DNA from: Prinsepia uniflora
Taxonomy: Eukaryota > Streptophyta > Magnoliopsida > Rosales > Rosaceae
Direction of reading: 5' to 3'
Length of the DNA: 64,000 bases
Assembly: GCA_032719365.1 (NCBI GenBank)
Contig: CM064874.1
Span: forward strand, 31,916,716 to 31,980,715
The notes below the pieces were generated by a model, which was not told the origin of the DNA, searched no databases, and was given only the letters and a program-made list of their open reading frames with translations. The translations under genes were made by a program, and so were the position numbers. Each line of letters begins with the position of its first letter. Position 1 is the first letter of the stretch. This document shows, piece by piece, positions 10,514 to 21,689 of the stretch.

Positions 10514-12442
10514 ATGGCTAAGGCTCGTCGATCCGCTCAGTCAACCGGAGAAGGTGTTTCTGCCTCAACAGCTCAGACGAGGAATGAAGCTCACATAGAA
10601 ACTCCGGAGAAGTGCCCGGCTCAGCTCAGGCGCGTGTCCATAGAGGCGCCCATTGAGACACTCGAAGGGAGGCCAACTTTTAGTTTTGGAGCATTCCCCT
10701 CTCCAGCTAACCAAGTACCCGCGCTAGGGGAAGGAACTTCGACTTTTCAACAAGCGAACGAGAGGTTGATGGGAAATGCATCACGACATGATCGACCCAC
10801 AACAAACGTGGTCCTAAAGGACTTTCTGGACGGATGTCATGACATCTCAGGGAGAAGTCGTCACCAACCTCCTCTGGACAACTTGGCGCAACAAGTTGAA
10901 GGGTTAAGCAAACAAGTTCAACTTCGGTCAGAGCTCCTGCAGCAACTCCTAGCAGGGAGACCAATCCAGGAGCAGGACAGACGATCCACGTCAGATGGCC
11001 GACAAGAGAATGCCCAAGGACGTCCTGGGAAAGAGCAGGCTCACTGCCAAACAATGTCACGAGATACATCGCTAGGTGACTCTGGAAAAGAAAGTCACGC
11101 TCATCGAGCAAAAAATCCACAACACCTAAAGCCGTTAGTACTTGAACGGCTAGGAGGTAGGACTGGGGCAACTTCATGGGCAGAGCACTCACAGCACTTA
11201 CATGGGAGTAGGGGGCAACTTCGAACTCTATACAAAAACCCAAAACGATCTGCCCACGGCAGTAAAGGGGAAGATGAAGCCTACTCCCCTACACGATCCC
11301 AGAGATCAGGGGGAGAAGCTCAAAGAGATTCTCAACGATTAGCAAAAAAGGACTCATCGCCTCAGCAAGGAGCGTTGCGGGCTAATGATGTTCAAAAAAT
11401 GCTGGACATGCACCTTCGTGCTCAACAAGGTGGCGATCTAGAGGACGATCTACGTCGCCAGATACAGCTCTCTACACCCTTCATAAGGGATATTGAGGAG
11501 GAGCCATTCCCCCAGAGGTTCGCAACCCCAAACTTCACTCCATTCAAAGGAACCTCGGACCCGGTAAAACACATAGATTATTACCGAGGAGTCATGATCC
11601 CCCACAGGTCTAACGATGCGCTCATGTGCAAAGTTTTTCAAGCTTCCCTTCAAGGCCAAGCCATGACTTGGTTCAATCATCTCCCCCCGAGGTCGATTGA
11701 GTCCTTCGAAGAGTTGGCTTTGGCATTTGTGAAGGAATACGCACAACTTCGGACGATCGAGGTGAAAGATGACCATCTTTTCTCTGTCCAAAAGAGAGCA
11801 AAAGACACTCTGCGACAATACATACGGAGATTTTGTGAGGAGAAGTCTCGCATTATCGGCTGTAATGACCTTGTTGCGGCAATGGCATTCAAGCAAGGAC
11901 TCCCTCGAGACAGCCAGCTTTACGGGGACATCGTCATGAGCAATGCGCGAAGTTTTTCCAAAATACTTTCGCTAGCAGAGCGACATGCAAGTTGGGAGGA
12001 CGAGAAGAGCGCCGCTCATACCCATGACCATGCCGGGACTAGTGAAAGGGCCTCCAATGAGGATGAGCCTCATGGAAAGTCAGCGACTGGAAAGCTCAAC
12101 AAGCGAAAGGCAGGGCAACACTCCCAAACGCCAGTTATGGGAAAGCCTAACTTGCAGCTATCTTTACCAGCCCATCAGATCCACAATGAAATTAAGAACA
12201 AGCCATGGTTTGAGAAGCCGGAGCCAGTCAAAGGCAATCAAGAGAATGCTGATAAAACCAAATGGTGCGCCTATCATGAATGTTATGGGCACAATATCAG
12301 CACATGTATATCTTTAGAAAGATATCTCCGGAATCTCCTGAGGGAGGGGCATTGTACAGACTACATCAAAATGAAGACTGTAAATCACATGGATAACAAA
12401 GAGCCAAATGAACCAGCTTCAAAGGTGATCCGCATCAACTAG
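10514..12442 (+). CDS. gag: Retrotransposon Gag protein (642 aa)
   Basis: Structural protein that packages element RNA in cytoplasmic particles. The start at 10514 (MAKARRSAQS, context AGCATGGC) is preferred over an in-frame ATG at 10460 that overlaps the repetitive leader. Residues about 1-300 are low-complexity and charged. Residues about 318-460 match the plant Ty3/gypsy gag core: PFPQRFATPNFTPFKGTSDP, then DYYRGVM, QGQAMTWFNHLPP, SFEELALAFVKEYA, LRQYIRRFCEE and AFKQGLPRDSQLY. Near residues 584-597 a zinc-knuckle-like C-x2-H-x4-H-x4-C (CAYHECYGHNISTC) precedes LERYLRNLLREGHCTDYIK, an arrangement I associate with Tat-lineage gags. The frame is intact, consistent with the young LTRs. No protease follows in any frame. 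The 178-aa antisense frame inside it is a shadow. Confidence 0.88.
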   Translation: MAKARRSAQSTGEGVSASTAQTRNEAHIETPEKCPAQLRRVSIEAPIETLEGRPTFSFGAFPSPANQVPALGEGTSTFQQANERLMGNASRHDRPTTNVVLKDFLDGCHDISGRSRHQPPLDNLAQQVEGLSKQVQLRSELLQQLLAGRPIQEQDRRSTSDGRQENAQGRPGKEQAHCQTMSRDTSLGDSGKESHAHRAKNPQHLKPLVLERLGGRTGATSWAEHSQHLHGSRGQLRTLYKNPKRSAHGSKGEDEAYSPTRSQRSGGEAQRDSQRLAKKDSSPQQGALRANDVQKMLDMHLRAQQGGDLEDDLRRQIQLSTPFIRDIEEEPFPQRFATPNFTPFKGTSDPVKHIDYYRGVMIPHRSNDALMCKVFQASLQGQAMTWFNHLPPRSIESFEELALAFVKEYAQLRTIEVKDDHLFSVQKRAKDTLRQYIRRFCEEKSRIIGCNDLVAAMAFKQGLPRDSQLYGDIVMSNARSFSKILSLAERHASWEDEKSAAHTHDHAGTSERASNEDEPHGKSATGKLNKRKAGQHSQTPVMGKPNLQLSLPAHQIHNEIKNKPWFEKPEPVKGNQENADKTKWCAYHECYGHNISTCISLERYLRNLLREGHCTDYIKMKTVNHMDNKEPNEPASKVIRIN

Positions 12443-12598
12443 ACGCAAGTCAACATTAGAGAGACATAAAATTCCATGGAGCTTTTCAATTTTTCTTTTC
12501 AAGTTGTCTTCTAAATTCAAGTATCAATGAAATGAGATTGACAAATTAATTTGTTCACCATGTACAAATTTCAAAGCTTATTCTCTCTAGTGTAAAAA

Positions 12599-12785
12599 GC
12601 CTTCGTCATCGAAGCACCTAAGCCTTCGTCATCGAAGCATCCAAGCCTTCGCCCTGCGAAGCATCTAAGCCTTCGCCATGCGAAGCACCTAAGCCTTCGT
12701 CATCGAAGCATCCAAGCCTTCATCATCGAAGCATCCAAGCCTTCGCCCTGCGAAGCATTCAAGCCTTCGTCATCAAAGCATCAAA
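12599..12785 (+). repeat. Tandem array of small hairpins downstream of gag
   Basis: Eight full units and one partial unit of about 22-23 bp, consensus AAGCCTTCGTCATCGAAGCA followed by TC or CC. Each unit contains a stem CTTCG...CGAAG around TCAT, CCCTG or CCATG, so the array could fold as a row of short hairpins. Some units change loop and flank while keeping the stem (variants TCATCGAAG and CCCTGCGAAG); units 6 and 8 break one pair. Confidence 0.85.
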
Positions 12786-13500
12786 GCCTTCTGAGTCCTG
12801 CAAATTTCTGCGCAGCAGGGAGAGCTCATTTCGAGCGGTATCTCGCTCATTCTCTATCAGCATCCTCTCTGCACGGCTCATCTCCAACTCGCCCATTTTG
12901 GCTTCCGATGTGAAATTGGGACCTCAAGTTTTCTTAAGTTATCGCAATCTCACATCAACAACATAACTTTCCATTTCTGCAAGCCCTTCGCGTCAAGATG
13001 GTACATTCGCGGGACCAGTGCAGATAGGTTAGGAAAGAAGTTGCTCGGTATGCTTATAGGTTAGGAAAGAAGTTGCTCGACATGCTTTTTCTCCCAAGAA
13101 CCAATAGGTCCTTGTTTATCGTCCTTCTTTAGAACAACGGTCTCCTTCGAGCACGGTGGAATGCACAACCACTCCTTGATCGGGATGTCTGAAGGCTTCC
13201 CGCCATTCATGGAGAGAGTAGCCGGCTCATGTCCCGAAATTCTGGAAGAAAATCTGTCACCAAGCTCCACGAGAACGTCGCTTGGAAGGACAATTTGATT
13301 GCGAACCTTCCACTCCATGAAGTCTTCGGGCTTCTCAGAATCCATATCTTTCCCTCGGAATGGACTTAGGCCACGAAAACCGCCACGCTCCCACAGGGCA
13401 AATTTGCTGGGACTCTCGGCATCTTGACGCATGGCGAGCATGTATGTGGTACTAGCAAGAGTCACAGTGAGTATGATCCTGCCTACCGATGCTCACTAGT
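12786..13500 (-). pseudogene. Antisense coding fragment 1 inside the TR-GAG element
   Basis: On the minus strand 12905-12786 reads as an uninterrupted charged heptad-like segment (MGELEMSRAERMLIENERDT, then ARNELSLLRRNLQDSEGF), resembling in character the coiled-coil end of the pseudogene at 5401. Further upstream, 13465-13061 is open for 134 codons with EKPEDFMEWKVRNQIVLPSD and VLVELGDRFSS. A diverged second copy lies at 14199-14393. I do not recognise a named domain. Tat-lineage elements are reported to carry extra antisense ORFs, and this could be a remnant of one; that link is inference. Confidence 0.45.
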
Positions 13501-13539
13501 CACGTCTGCAAGCGCACTCAGTCGCCACCAAATTCCCGT

Positions 13540-14100
13540 CTTCTGTTCTTCCCCAATTCGACATGATTCCTCTTCGTTTTTGTTGCAAGGAGTTTCGTTT
13601 TGATCCCAGGAGCTTAAATTCAAACCTCAAATTCCCTTCTCCTAGCTCACAAATTCGAATTCGAATTTCCCTTGATTTTCTGAATTTTCAAACTCTGGAT
13701 ACACCCAGTTCTCTCAGTCCCTCGATTTCCTCTCTCTCAATTCAGTTCCTTAAGCTTTTAAATTGCTCAATGACGGCGAGACAGTGGGATATCACGGATC
13801 AATTTGGACAAAATGATTACAATTACCCTTAATTAAAGGTGAGTATCATTACCCCCAAAACCGGATTCCATGTTATCTGGGGTAAGAAGAAGACAAAAGA
13901 CAGGTGTCATTGTCTGATCAAGGTTAAAAGACCATTTTGCCCCTGGTTCGACAAAATATCATTTTGCCCCTAGCCTTCCGTGACCCGTAACGTTCGCATC
14001 TGAACTCCATTTTCAACGTGACGAGCAGAAGTGTGAGGCAATCCTCAGGTCCGGGGAGGCGTGTTTGTCCCATGCACCGCCAACTTCGATACAGTTAACT
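13540..14100 (-). mobile_element. LTR fragment captured in the TR-GAG internal region
   Basis: Runs parallel to 60100-60620 of the solo LTR near CP12: both carry a block with TTCCTCTTCGTTTTTGTTG or TTCCCCTCGTTTTTGTTG, then AAACTCAAATTC-like text, TATCATTTTGCCCCT, and CCGTAAC followed by TCTGAACTCC or TCTGAGCTCC. It lacks both LTR ends, so it is a fragment carried inside the gag-only element. Confidence 0.6.
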
Positions 14101-14198
14101 CTGTACGTGCTGTCATTGAACTCCGTCCTAAAAAATAGCTCCGCTTTAGGTACGACCCGAGAAAGCCGACCGCCGACAGGGTTTTTTTCCTCTCATGC

Positions 14199-14720
14199 TT
14201 AAAAAGCCTTCATGGAAGAACATCTGTCGCCAGGCTCCACAAAAACATCATCTGGAAAAGCAATTTGATTGCGAGCCTTCCACTCCTTGAAGATTTCGGG
14301 TTTCTCAAAACTCCATATATTTCCCTCGGAATGGACTAAGGCAACAAGAACCGCCACGCTCCCACAAAGCAAGTTTGTTGGGTCTCTCGGCACATTGACG
14401 CATGGCGAGCATATTTTGTGGTACTAGCAAGAGTCACAGTGAATGTGATCCAGCCTACCAATGCTCACTAGTCAAATCCGCAAGCGCACTCAGTCACCGC
14501 CAAATCCCCGTCGACTGTTCAGCCAAACTCCGCCCACCACGTGGCGCTGTTTGTACACCCGCTTCAACAAAGTTTCTAAACACCTTCGTCGGACTCTTGA
14601 CGTATAGGAAGCATTTTGTGGTACTAGCAAGAATCACATTGAATGTGAGCCAGCCTACCAATGCTCGCACACACCATCCAAACCGCTCGCTTTCTAAGCT
14701 GCACGCGTTTCCGTAATTTC
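14199..14720 (-). pseudogene. Antisense coding fragment 2, diverged copy of 13061-13510
   Basis: The minus strand at 14393-14199 keeps the same reading frame as fragment 1: EKPEIFKEWKARNQIAFPDD against EKPEDFMEWKVRNQIVLPSD, both followed by V(L/F)VE and a GDR(F/C)SS end. On the plus strand the neighbouring block around GTGGTACTAGCAAGAGTCAC occurs three times, near 13448, 14418 and 14619. Family unknown. Confidence 0.5.
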
Positions 14721-14729
14721 CGACGCTTT

Positions 14730-15722
14730 CCAGGAATCTCGAATCCTGTCCAAAAACATCATAAAATATCAATAATAACTCTATGAGTATCATATCAATC
14801 TCCCACAATTTTTTGGGTACTAAATATTAATTTAAAACATAACCTAAACCTTCGGTGAACAGTGATTTGCTACAGTGCGCGGTGGACAGTGTTTTGCTAC
14901 AGTGCGCGGTAGATAGTGTTTTTCTACAGTGCACGATGAACAGTGATGTGCTACAGTAATCAGACTCTTCAAACACTCAAATACTCACTCTCATGAACAA
15001 TTTGTGTTGTTCACGGATTGATGAAGGAAGAGGAAGATTAATGGTGTTTAAATAGGATTAAAGATGGATTAAAAAATGATTAAAACATGATGATGATGTT
15101 TTCCATGAAACATGGATTAAAACATGATGATGATGTTTTCCATGAAACATGGAGCACATTTTAAGGGTCCTTAAATCAAGGGATGGGTGACACTTGTCAC
15201 TCATCCAAGTGTTCACAATCAACAGTCACTATTCACAATTTAATATTATTTTAATCGAAATCCCAGTTTGTTCGGTTAATCATTTTCGTCCCCGAGACCA
15301 CAACTTCGTCTACGAATCTCCGATTTCGGCATGCCGCCTGTCTATGGATTCGTATCGATTCGACCTACGTAACGGTCTTTGGCCCTCATCCTTTGGACCT
15401 CCCGGGTCAAAAGTCAACATTTCGCCCTTACCTTTCAAAATTACCAAAATACCCCTCGACTTTCGAACGTCGTAACTTCTTCCTCGAATGTCGGAATCGA
15501 ACGTGCCACCTGCCTATGAACTCGTGACGTCCCAAACTACGTCATAGTCATCAGTCAAAATCCATTTGACCATCCGAACTAAAAGTCAATATTTTTCCCA
15601 CGCTTGGGGGCAAAACGGTCATTTTGCACATTTTGTCCGATTCACTCCACTAATCCCAGATTAGTCATTCTAAATCATAAATTAATTAATATTTCATCCC
15701 GATACTCGGGACGGATCGTTAC
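14730..15722 (-). mobile_element. Second LTR fragment in the TR-GAG internal region
   Basis: Follows the long-LTR pattern from the middle to its true end: AACCTAAACCTTCGG, GGGTGACACTTGTCACTCAT, CGAGACCACAACTTCGTC, GTCAAAAGTCAACATTTCG, GGGGCAAAACGGTCATTTTG and the terminal GGACGGATCGTTACA at 15722. The opposite end is missing. 14870-14960 contains four short repeats of GACAGTGTTTTGCTACAGTG type. Confidence 0.65.
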
Positions 15723-15901
15723 ACCCCGCCTTCGCAGACCCATAACTTTCGCATCCGACCTCTGATTGACGCATGCCGCCTGTCTACGGATTCAGCGCCT
15801 CGGTACCTACTCAGCAGTAACAAGTAAACATGGTAAAACAAGATTCCAAACAATGTACATCCCTTCGGATTCTCTGAATTCCGAATCGATGTGGGGGCAT
15901 T

Positions 15902-16486
15902 TGTGGAACCCAAAATCATCCGAAAATTATGGAGCGGCCACGTGTCCCGTAATTCCCAAAAATGACCAAATTGCCCTTGGCAAATAACGCTGATCATTTG
16001 AAAAATACCCACACATTAAATAATATATTTACCAGTTAAATACGTTATTTGATCGGGTTAAAGTCTCCGTAGTATTGATATTCTCCCCGAGAGTTAATTA
16101 TTGTTATTCTTAATAATGGATAATTAATATTAATATTAAAATACAATAAATATCATTACTATCATGATGAGCCATCATTACAATTATTAAATAATATATT
16201 TAATAATAATATATTATTTACTAATTAAATATTCAACCGACCAATCAGAACGCTCCATGGCTCCCAAGATTTTTCTATAAATAGCAAGGTACATTTCATT
16301 TCCAAGGTACGTTGATTCTTCGTTTCGAAGTATATCCCTTTCCTCTCTCAAAGCTAACTTAAGCATCGGAGTGTTCTTGGTCGAACAACCCCACGGGTAA
16401 ATCGATCGAAGCAACGATAGCTAATTGTTTGCTGTTGGCAGGAATTGTGAGGACTTTTCGCGACGAGTTCAATCTTTGATTCAACA
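15902..16486 (+). repeat. 3' LTR of the TR-GAG element
   Basis: Same TG...CA ends as the 5' copy, preceded by the purine tract GTGGGGGCATT and followed by the ACATT target duplication. The second TATA box at about 16274 could drive transcription into the right flank. Confidence 0.92.
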
Positions 16487-16491
16487 ACATT

Positions 16492-19400
16492 AAAAAATGA
16501 TATATACATCCATGTTTCTAAATTTTAGCACAGAAAATAAAAATAAATAAATGAAAGTGAATTTGCTGACAAATTTAGGTGGCCTAAAATAAGTATGACT
16601 TTTGAACACGGGCGGGCAATGCAAATGCTATTCACGTCATCGCGTCATCGGCTCCTTTTGTGGGTGTTCTTCCCTTCAAAATGGTTGAATATTGATATTG
16701 AAAGTTGAAACACCTAATGGGAGGAATCTAGGTCAATGCCGATAGACACTGTACTGATGTTGATGTGGTGATTCATAGGTGAGGGCGGTCCCTCCCCTAA
16801 TTGAAGGAGGAGGATGTCTGACCTAAAAGTAATCGGTTACCATCTTTATTATAAATTTCATTAATTAATGATATTGTTTTATGGGAGCCGGCCCACTTAA
16901 AACCGATTCTAAATTCAAATTTATATGTAAAATAATCATTTTTTGTGCTTAAATAAATTGATGCAAAATGATTTCAATCTGATATTAGTATACGGCTTTT
17001 AACCATTTAGATCTCCATCGCAATCTAATATCATTTATCATTATAATGATATGAGTATAAGACTTTTACCAATTTAGATCTGTATCACACATTCATACAC
17101 CCTTAACCTAACTACGCATTACAAGGAAAAAGTTGAATCCAAGTGTTGACCCAAAAAGTAGGCATCTTTCTTGATTGCACGCACTCCTTCATAATTCATT
17201 GCTGGGTGGCTCTACTGAGCTAGCCTTTTCCTTTCTATTTATAGTTATGAAAAAACATAAACGAAAGTTCCAAAAATGCAATCCATGTAGTTACAGAGAA
17301 ATAAAGTGGATGGATTTTCATTTATGAATTATGATTATGATTATGAATTATGACCCTGTAAGTAGTACGGCTCAAACAAGGAAACAATAAAAGAAGGAAA
17401 CTTGGAAACATGAGCAAGCAAAGCAAGGAGCTGTGGGCCTTATGACAATGACGACCAGCCCACAATGGAATAAATGCCCAATTGAATTGAGAAATGTGAC
17501 ACATGAAGATTGATTGAGTTATTAAACAGTTTTATGATGACCAATGAAGATTGATTGAGTTTGTAAGATTATTCATTTTGCTAAACCAAAACACGGATTC
17601 GATTTCTATTATCAGTAATCTCTTTTTATAGGTGAGCTATAAATAAAACCTTGGGATGGAATGGATAACCTCCACTTTCTCTAAATTTTTGTTTCAAAAA
17701 GAAAAAAAGAAAGATAGATGTAGGTGCGTGTGTGGACCATTAATATAGCCATGGTTAATGGTTCCACCACCTCTCACTTTTTCATTGTATTCTTCGTGCA
17801 TTTACTCCACACCTACTTCATGCTTTGTTGACGGGGGACCAATAATTGTATTCAATGTTTATAGACCATTTTCCGTACCAATATTAATATATTATGGACC
17901 ATTTTTCCGTCAAATAAAATAAGAAAAAAAAACTCTCAAGAAGGAAAATTAGGTTTATTTTTTAAGCCAAAAAAAGGAAGAAAGCAAATAGATGGGATAT
18001 ATATCAAGCTTAGTGAGTATGATTAAATTAAATTAGAGAACCTATAAAATTCATTATATTTTGAATGCAAAAATGAATGTATTTTTATGGTAAAGAAATT
18101 AGTTTAGAGAGAATAGAAAAAAAGTTATACAATACAACAACTAAAAATATACATATACATATATATATAATACAATTCAGGAGGCAGATAATTATTTAAA
18201 AGATAGGGCTGATTAATTATACTTTCTTAAGCAACCCAATCTGATAATTATAAGCCTTGCATATTGAGCGTCCATGAGTCAATGAATCCAAGTATCGTAT
18301 CCTAATCCAAGGGCAGTAGGGGGGCTTTCAATCGGTAAGATTATTGTCAATTTGGCATCTGCTTACCGTACTCCGCAGTGTTCACACTAGATCCGCAATC
18401 ACATCTCTCCCACATTTCAAGCTCCCCAATTCAATGGCTTATTTATACAAACACCCTCTCCCTCAATCATTTTGTATTTTTACAAACACCCTCTCTCTCA
18501 ATCATTTTGTATTTTTACAAACACCCTTTCAGATTTTAAACTTTACATAAATACCCATTAAACTCCAAAAACATTACACATAAAACTCATTTGTTTGTTA
18601 TTTGAACAAAAAAAAAAAACTCATTTGTTAAGTGATTATCAATTATGACCTGAAATTAACCTAAAAATTGATCTTATATAATAATATTTTTAGAATTGGA
18701 CTGTTAAAGTATTCAAATAATCATTAGTACATTTTAGTATTTACATAACTTATATTAAATTTGATTAAAGATTTTTCATATTTTATAGGATATGTGTAAT
18801 ATTTTTGGAACCTGGAAGGTGTTTATGTAAAATTTGAGGAGATGTTTGCTAAAACACATAAATTTTTATGAGATGTTTGTGTAACTAGCTCCAATTCAAT
18901 CAACTTCCTTTTATTAACTCCACACCATCCCTACTTTTAATCTAAAATATTGACTCACATTTGTGCCAAATTTTAGTTAGTCCGAATTCGCCATATGCTT
19001 CAATATTCATTTCAGCTCCTAACTTTAATCTTGATGTTAATTAGCAAGAAACCAAGAGATTTTTTTAATATAATTATTTGATTTTTAACATTTTTTTTTG
19101 TTTGTACGAAAAATATATAATAGAAGTAACCGATAAAATACAAACGACAGAATAAAGAGAAGAAGATACAAAAATAAAATCTAGAAAGTGAAACCCATTA
19201 AAAATAGTTTTTCATTTTTTACTCGTAATTTTCATTTTGTGCATTTTTTCTACCACATTCTTCTCACTCTTCTTCATACATACTTTTTTCACATCTTAAA
19301 TATAAAAAATAGAAATAAATAGCGAAGTAATTGAAAATTGTTACCAAATTCAACGGGCATAATAACGATTATATAAAAAGGAAAAAGAAAAGAAAAACGA

Positions 19401-20969
19401 AAAAGAAAAATGAAAACGAAAGTGAAATGATTGTGTTGTGTAAGTAGCTCCTAGTTGGTGTAAAATCTCCATCAGCTAACGCATTAAGTTTAGGGTGTTT
19501 GGGAAATTGATTGGGTAAATTGCCAAAAGCCGGTTCGGTCAGCCCTTAGAATTCATGCATTCCATTAATAACAAGAAAATAAAAGGGAAAAGAGAAGTCG
19601 TAGACTGAAAGACAGCCAGCGTTCTAGAAACTCCAAGCTCTTCAACTGTTGACGGCTTAACTTTTCAAATATCTCAAAATTCTCATTATTTATAAAGGAT
19701 CGTTACAAAAACAACAATATCATTACGCAGATGTGGACGTGGACGTGGACGTGGACGTGGACGTGGACGTGAACGTCGACGTGGACTTATACGCACATGT
19801 GATGTCACACAAACAATTATGTACTTTATTAATAAGTGGAACAATTTTATATATTCATACACAAATAGTGAAGAAGCAACCCTTCATACGATACCACAAT
19901 TTTATATATTCAGATCCAAAAAAAAAATAGTGAAGAAGCAACCCTTCATACGATACCACATGTAATTTACTTATTCGCCGCAATTTACTCCCTTGTTACG
20001 TGTCACTATCACATGCCTGGATCTGGGCAGTGCATTGTGATTGACAGCTAGAAAATTTTTGTGGATAATACTATTTGTACACACTAAATTGATTACATTT
20101 AATGATCATATATCAATCAATGAATGGTCTAATATAAACATAAAATAATTGAACTTATTAAAATAACATAATTTATTGATTACCACATCAACATGGTTAT
20201 TAAATATGATCAACTTAGTGTGTCCAAATAGAATTATTCTAAATGGGTATATTATTATTATTTTAATAGATAGCCCATTGAAATGTTTGAGCCGATATCT
20301 AAGGCCCAATTTGACTTTGTACGACGAAGAGTAAGTAATATTAAGACAGGCCTGTAGGAGTTGGTTTGGTTTGGGCTTCATATATAAAAAAAAGGACCCC
20401 AAAAAATTGGATATCCACACTCCCCCAGCTTGCAATAGTAATAGTAATAATCCTGTCGGATAACATCTTTCTAATTTGAGATACGAATTTCACCATCTGC
20501 CGTTTGTTAGATATTTGAATTTAATGAAAAGGCTAAATAGACTGTTCAGACTATTACAATTTAGTACATTAGGAATTAGGATTTGAATAAGATAATTTAA
20601 ACAAGAGGAAAAATGAACCAAACAAATTAAATTCAAATGCCTTTGTGCATCCACTCATTTTCAGTCCCTCTTCTTTTTTCTGAAGAAATTCCGACTCCCG
20701 CTTAGAAGCAGTACATCAAGTCAATATTTAGTTACTTAGACTGCATTCAATCAATTGTTTTCTAGTTTCCTATAACAAATTTATCCTTGTTATCAGTTTA
20801 AAAATCAAAATCCGTATCTAAACCAGCAACTCTTATAAAGGGAATTGCGATTAGCACTCCAACAAAATCATTATGCACTCCTTTTATTTTTTTTTACAAA
20901 ATTATTCATAGAGTATGTATGTAGTTGTGTACATTATGAATACAATCCAAGGATGATTTTTTTTTTTTA
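16492..20969. other. AT-rich spacer with short tandem repeats
   Basis: No exon, RNA gene or complete transposon could be supported in these 4.5 kb. Visible structure: a 35-bp unit in 2.4 copies at 18447-18530 (ACAAACACCCTCTCCCTCAA...); a hexamer array GTGGAC at 19733-19786 with two variant units; and a 35-bp direct duplication starting AATAGTGAAGAAGCAACCCT at 19864 and 19926. The right end is the 3' flank of the LHCB7 pseudogene. Confidence 0.6.
19733..19786. repeat. GTGGAC hexamer microsatellite
   Basis: About nine tandem GTGGAC units, two of them mutated (GTGAAC, GTCGAC). Translated it gives an Asp-Val repeat, which accounts for the open frame there. Confidence 0.85.
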
Positions 20970-21204
20970 TCACATATTTTTTAGTAGTGAAAGCACATTA
21001 TTGTGTAGGGGATCTGAAATGCGTTCAAGTAAGTTGTGTACGGGGCCTTTACCTGTGACTGCTGCTTGACTGTAGAAGCCTAACCACGCAACCATGGCTA
21101 GGCGCCAATTTTTTCTCTTTCACCTTCAGCTCCTCAAAAGCTACAAGATCCTTGGTCAGGTTCAATGGATCAAAAAGCTCCCCTCCTGGGTAATTAACAT
21201 CACC

Positions 21205-21689
21205 TGGCAGCCGGCAAGATATTGTGATTCCAGTCCTTACTGCTTATTCTTGGTTCCTGTTGGTTTGTCTGAACTGGGGTCCTGGGGGCTCATTGAAGAG
21301 CCAGGAAAACTTAAGATTGCCAATACTTATTATTTAATTTCTGTGATAGAGTTAGAATTATGACATTGAAAAAGGAAACTGGCTTTTACATCTTAGTAAG
21401 GAAGAATTCCCTGTCCCAAAAGGGTTTGACTTTCATACTTTAATTGGGATTAAATCGGTAATCTTATTATGAAATGATAGATATTATAGCCCACTAATAT
21501 TCGTATTTCACTACAGTTTTTGCTTTTTCTCTTATTCTGATTGTATCATTATGCCTTTCCTAACTCGAAAATGCAGAAATTTGTTTATGTGGTTTCATTT
21601 TTAAACCTCTGATTGGTGAGTAGGTGGGACCTGAATATGCAAGGTTTTGTGGGATTGAAGCATTGGAGCCCCTGGGAATTTACCTGCCA
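21205..21689. other. ~480-bp inversion inside the last LHCB7 exon
   Basis: Plus-strand 21624-21689 encodes VGPEYARFCGIEALEPLGIY then LP, preceded by an AG acceptor, while the following codons GDVNYPGGELFDPLN lie on the minus strand from 21204. Turning 21211-21683 around restores a continuous exon and places an acceptor after exon 5 (22501). The hexamer TGGCAG (21205-21210) and its complement CTGCCA (21684-21689) mark the two junctions. A real inversion or an assembly error would both give this picture. Confidence 0.8.

Larger units (their letters stand above)
9527..16491 (+). mobile_element. Complete TR-GAG (gag-only, non-autonomous Ty3/gypsy-type) LTR retrotransposon
   Basis: Both 585-bp LTRs (9532-10116 and 15902-16486) are present and flanked by a perfect 5-bp target duplication ACATT (9527-9531 and 16487-16491). 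Internal landmarks are a primer site at 10119, a repeat-rich leader, one long gag ORF (10514-12442), and a purine-rich GATGTGGGGGCATT just before the 3' LTR. I count 6 substitutions and no indels between the LTRs (about 1 percent), so insertion is recent. There is no protease, reverse transcriptase, RNase H or integrase: 12443-15901 holds a hairpin repeat array, minus-strand coding fragments and pieces of other LTRs. This fits the described TR-GAG class (terminal repeats plus gag only), mobilised by a partner's polymerase. Confidence 0.9.

Noticed and set aside
10707..11243. 178-aa minus-strand frame
   Set aside because: Lies fully within gag, antisense, with no motif and no support beyond gag codon bias.
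21094..21363. 89-aa plus-strand frame
   Set aside because: Antisense of the last LHCB7 exon and part of the inverted block.
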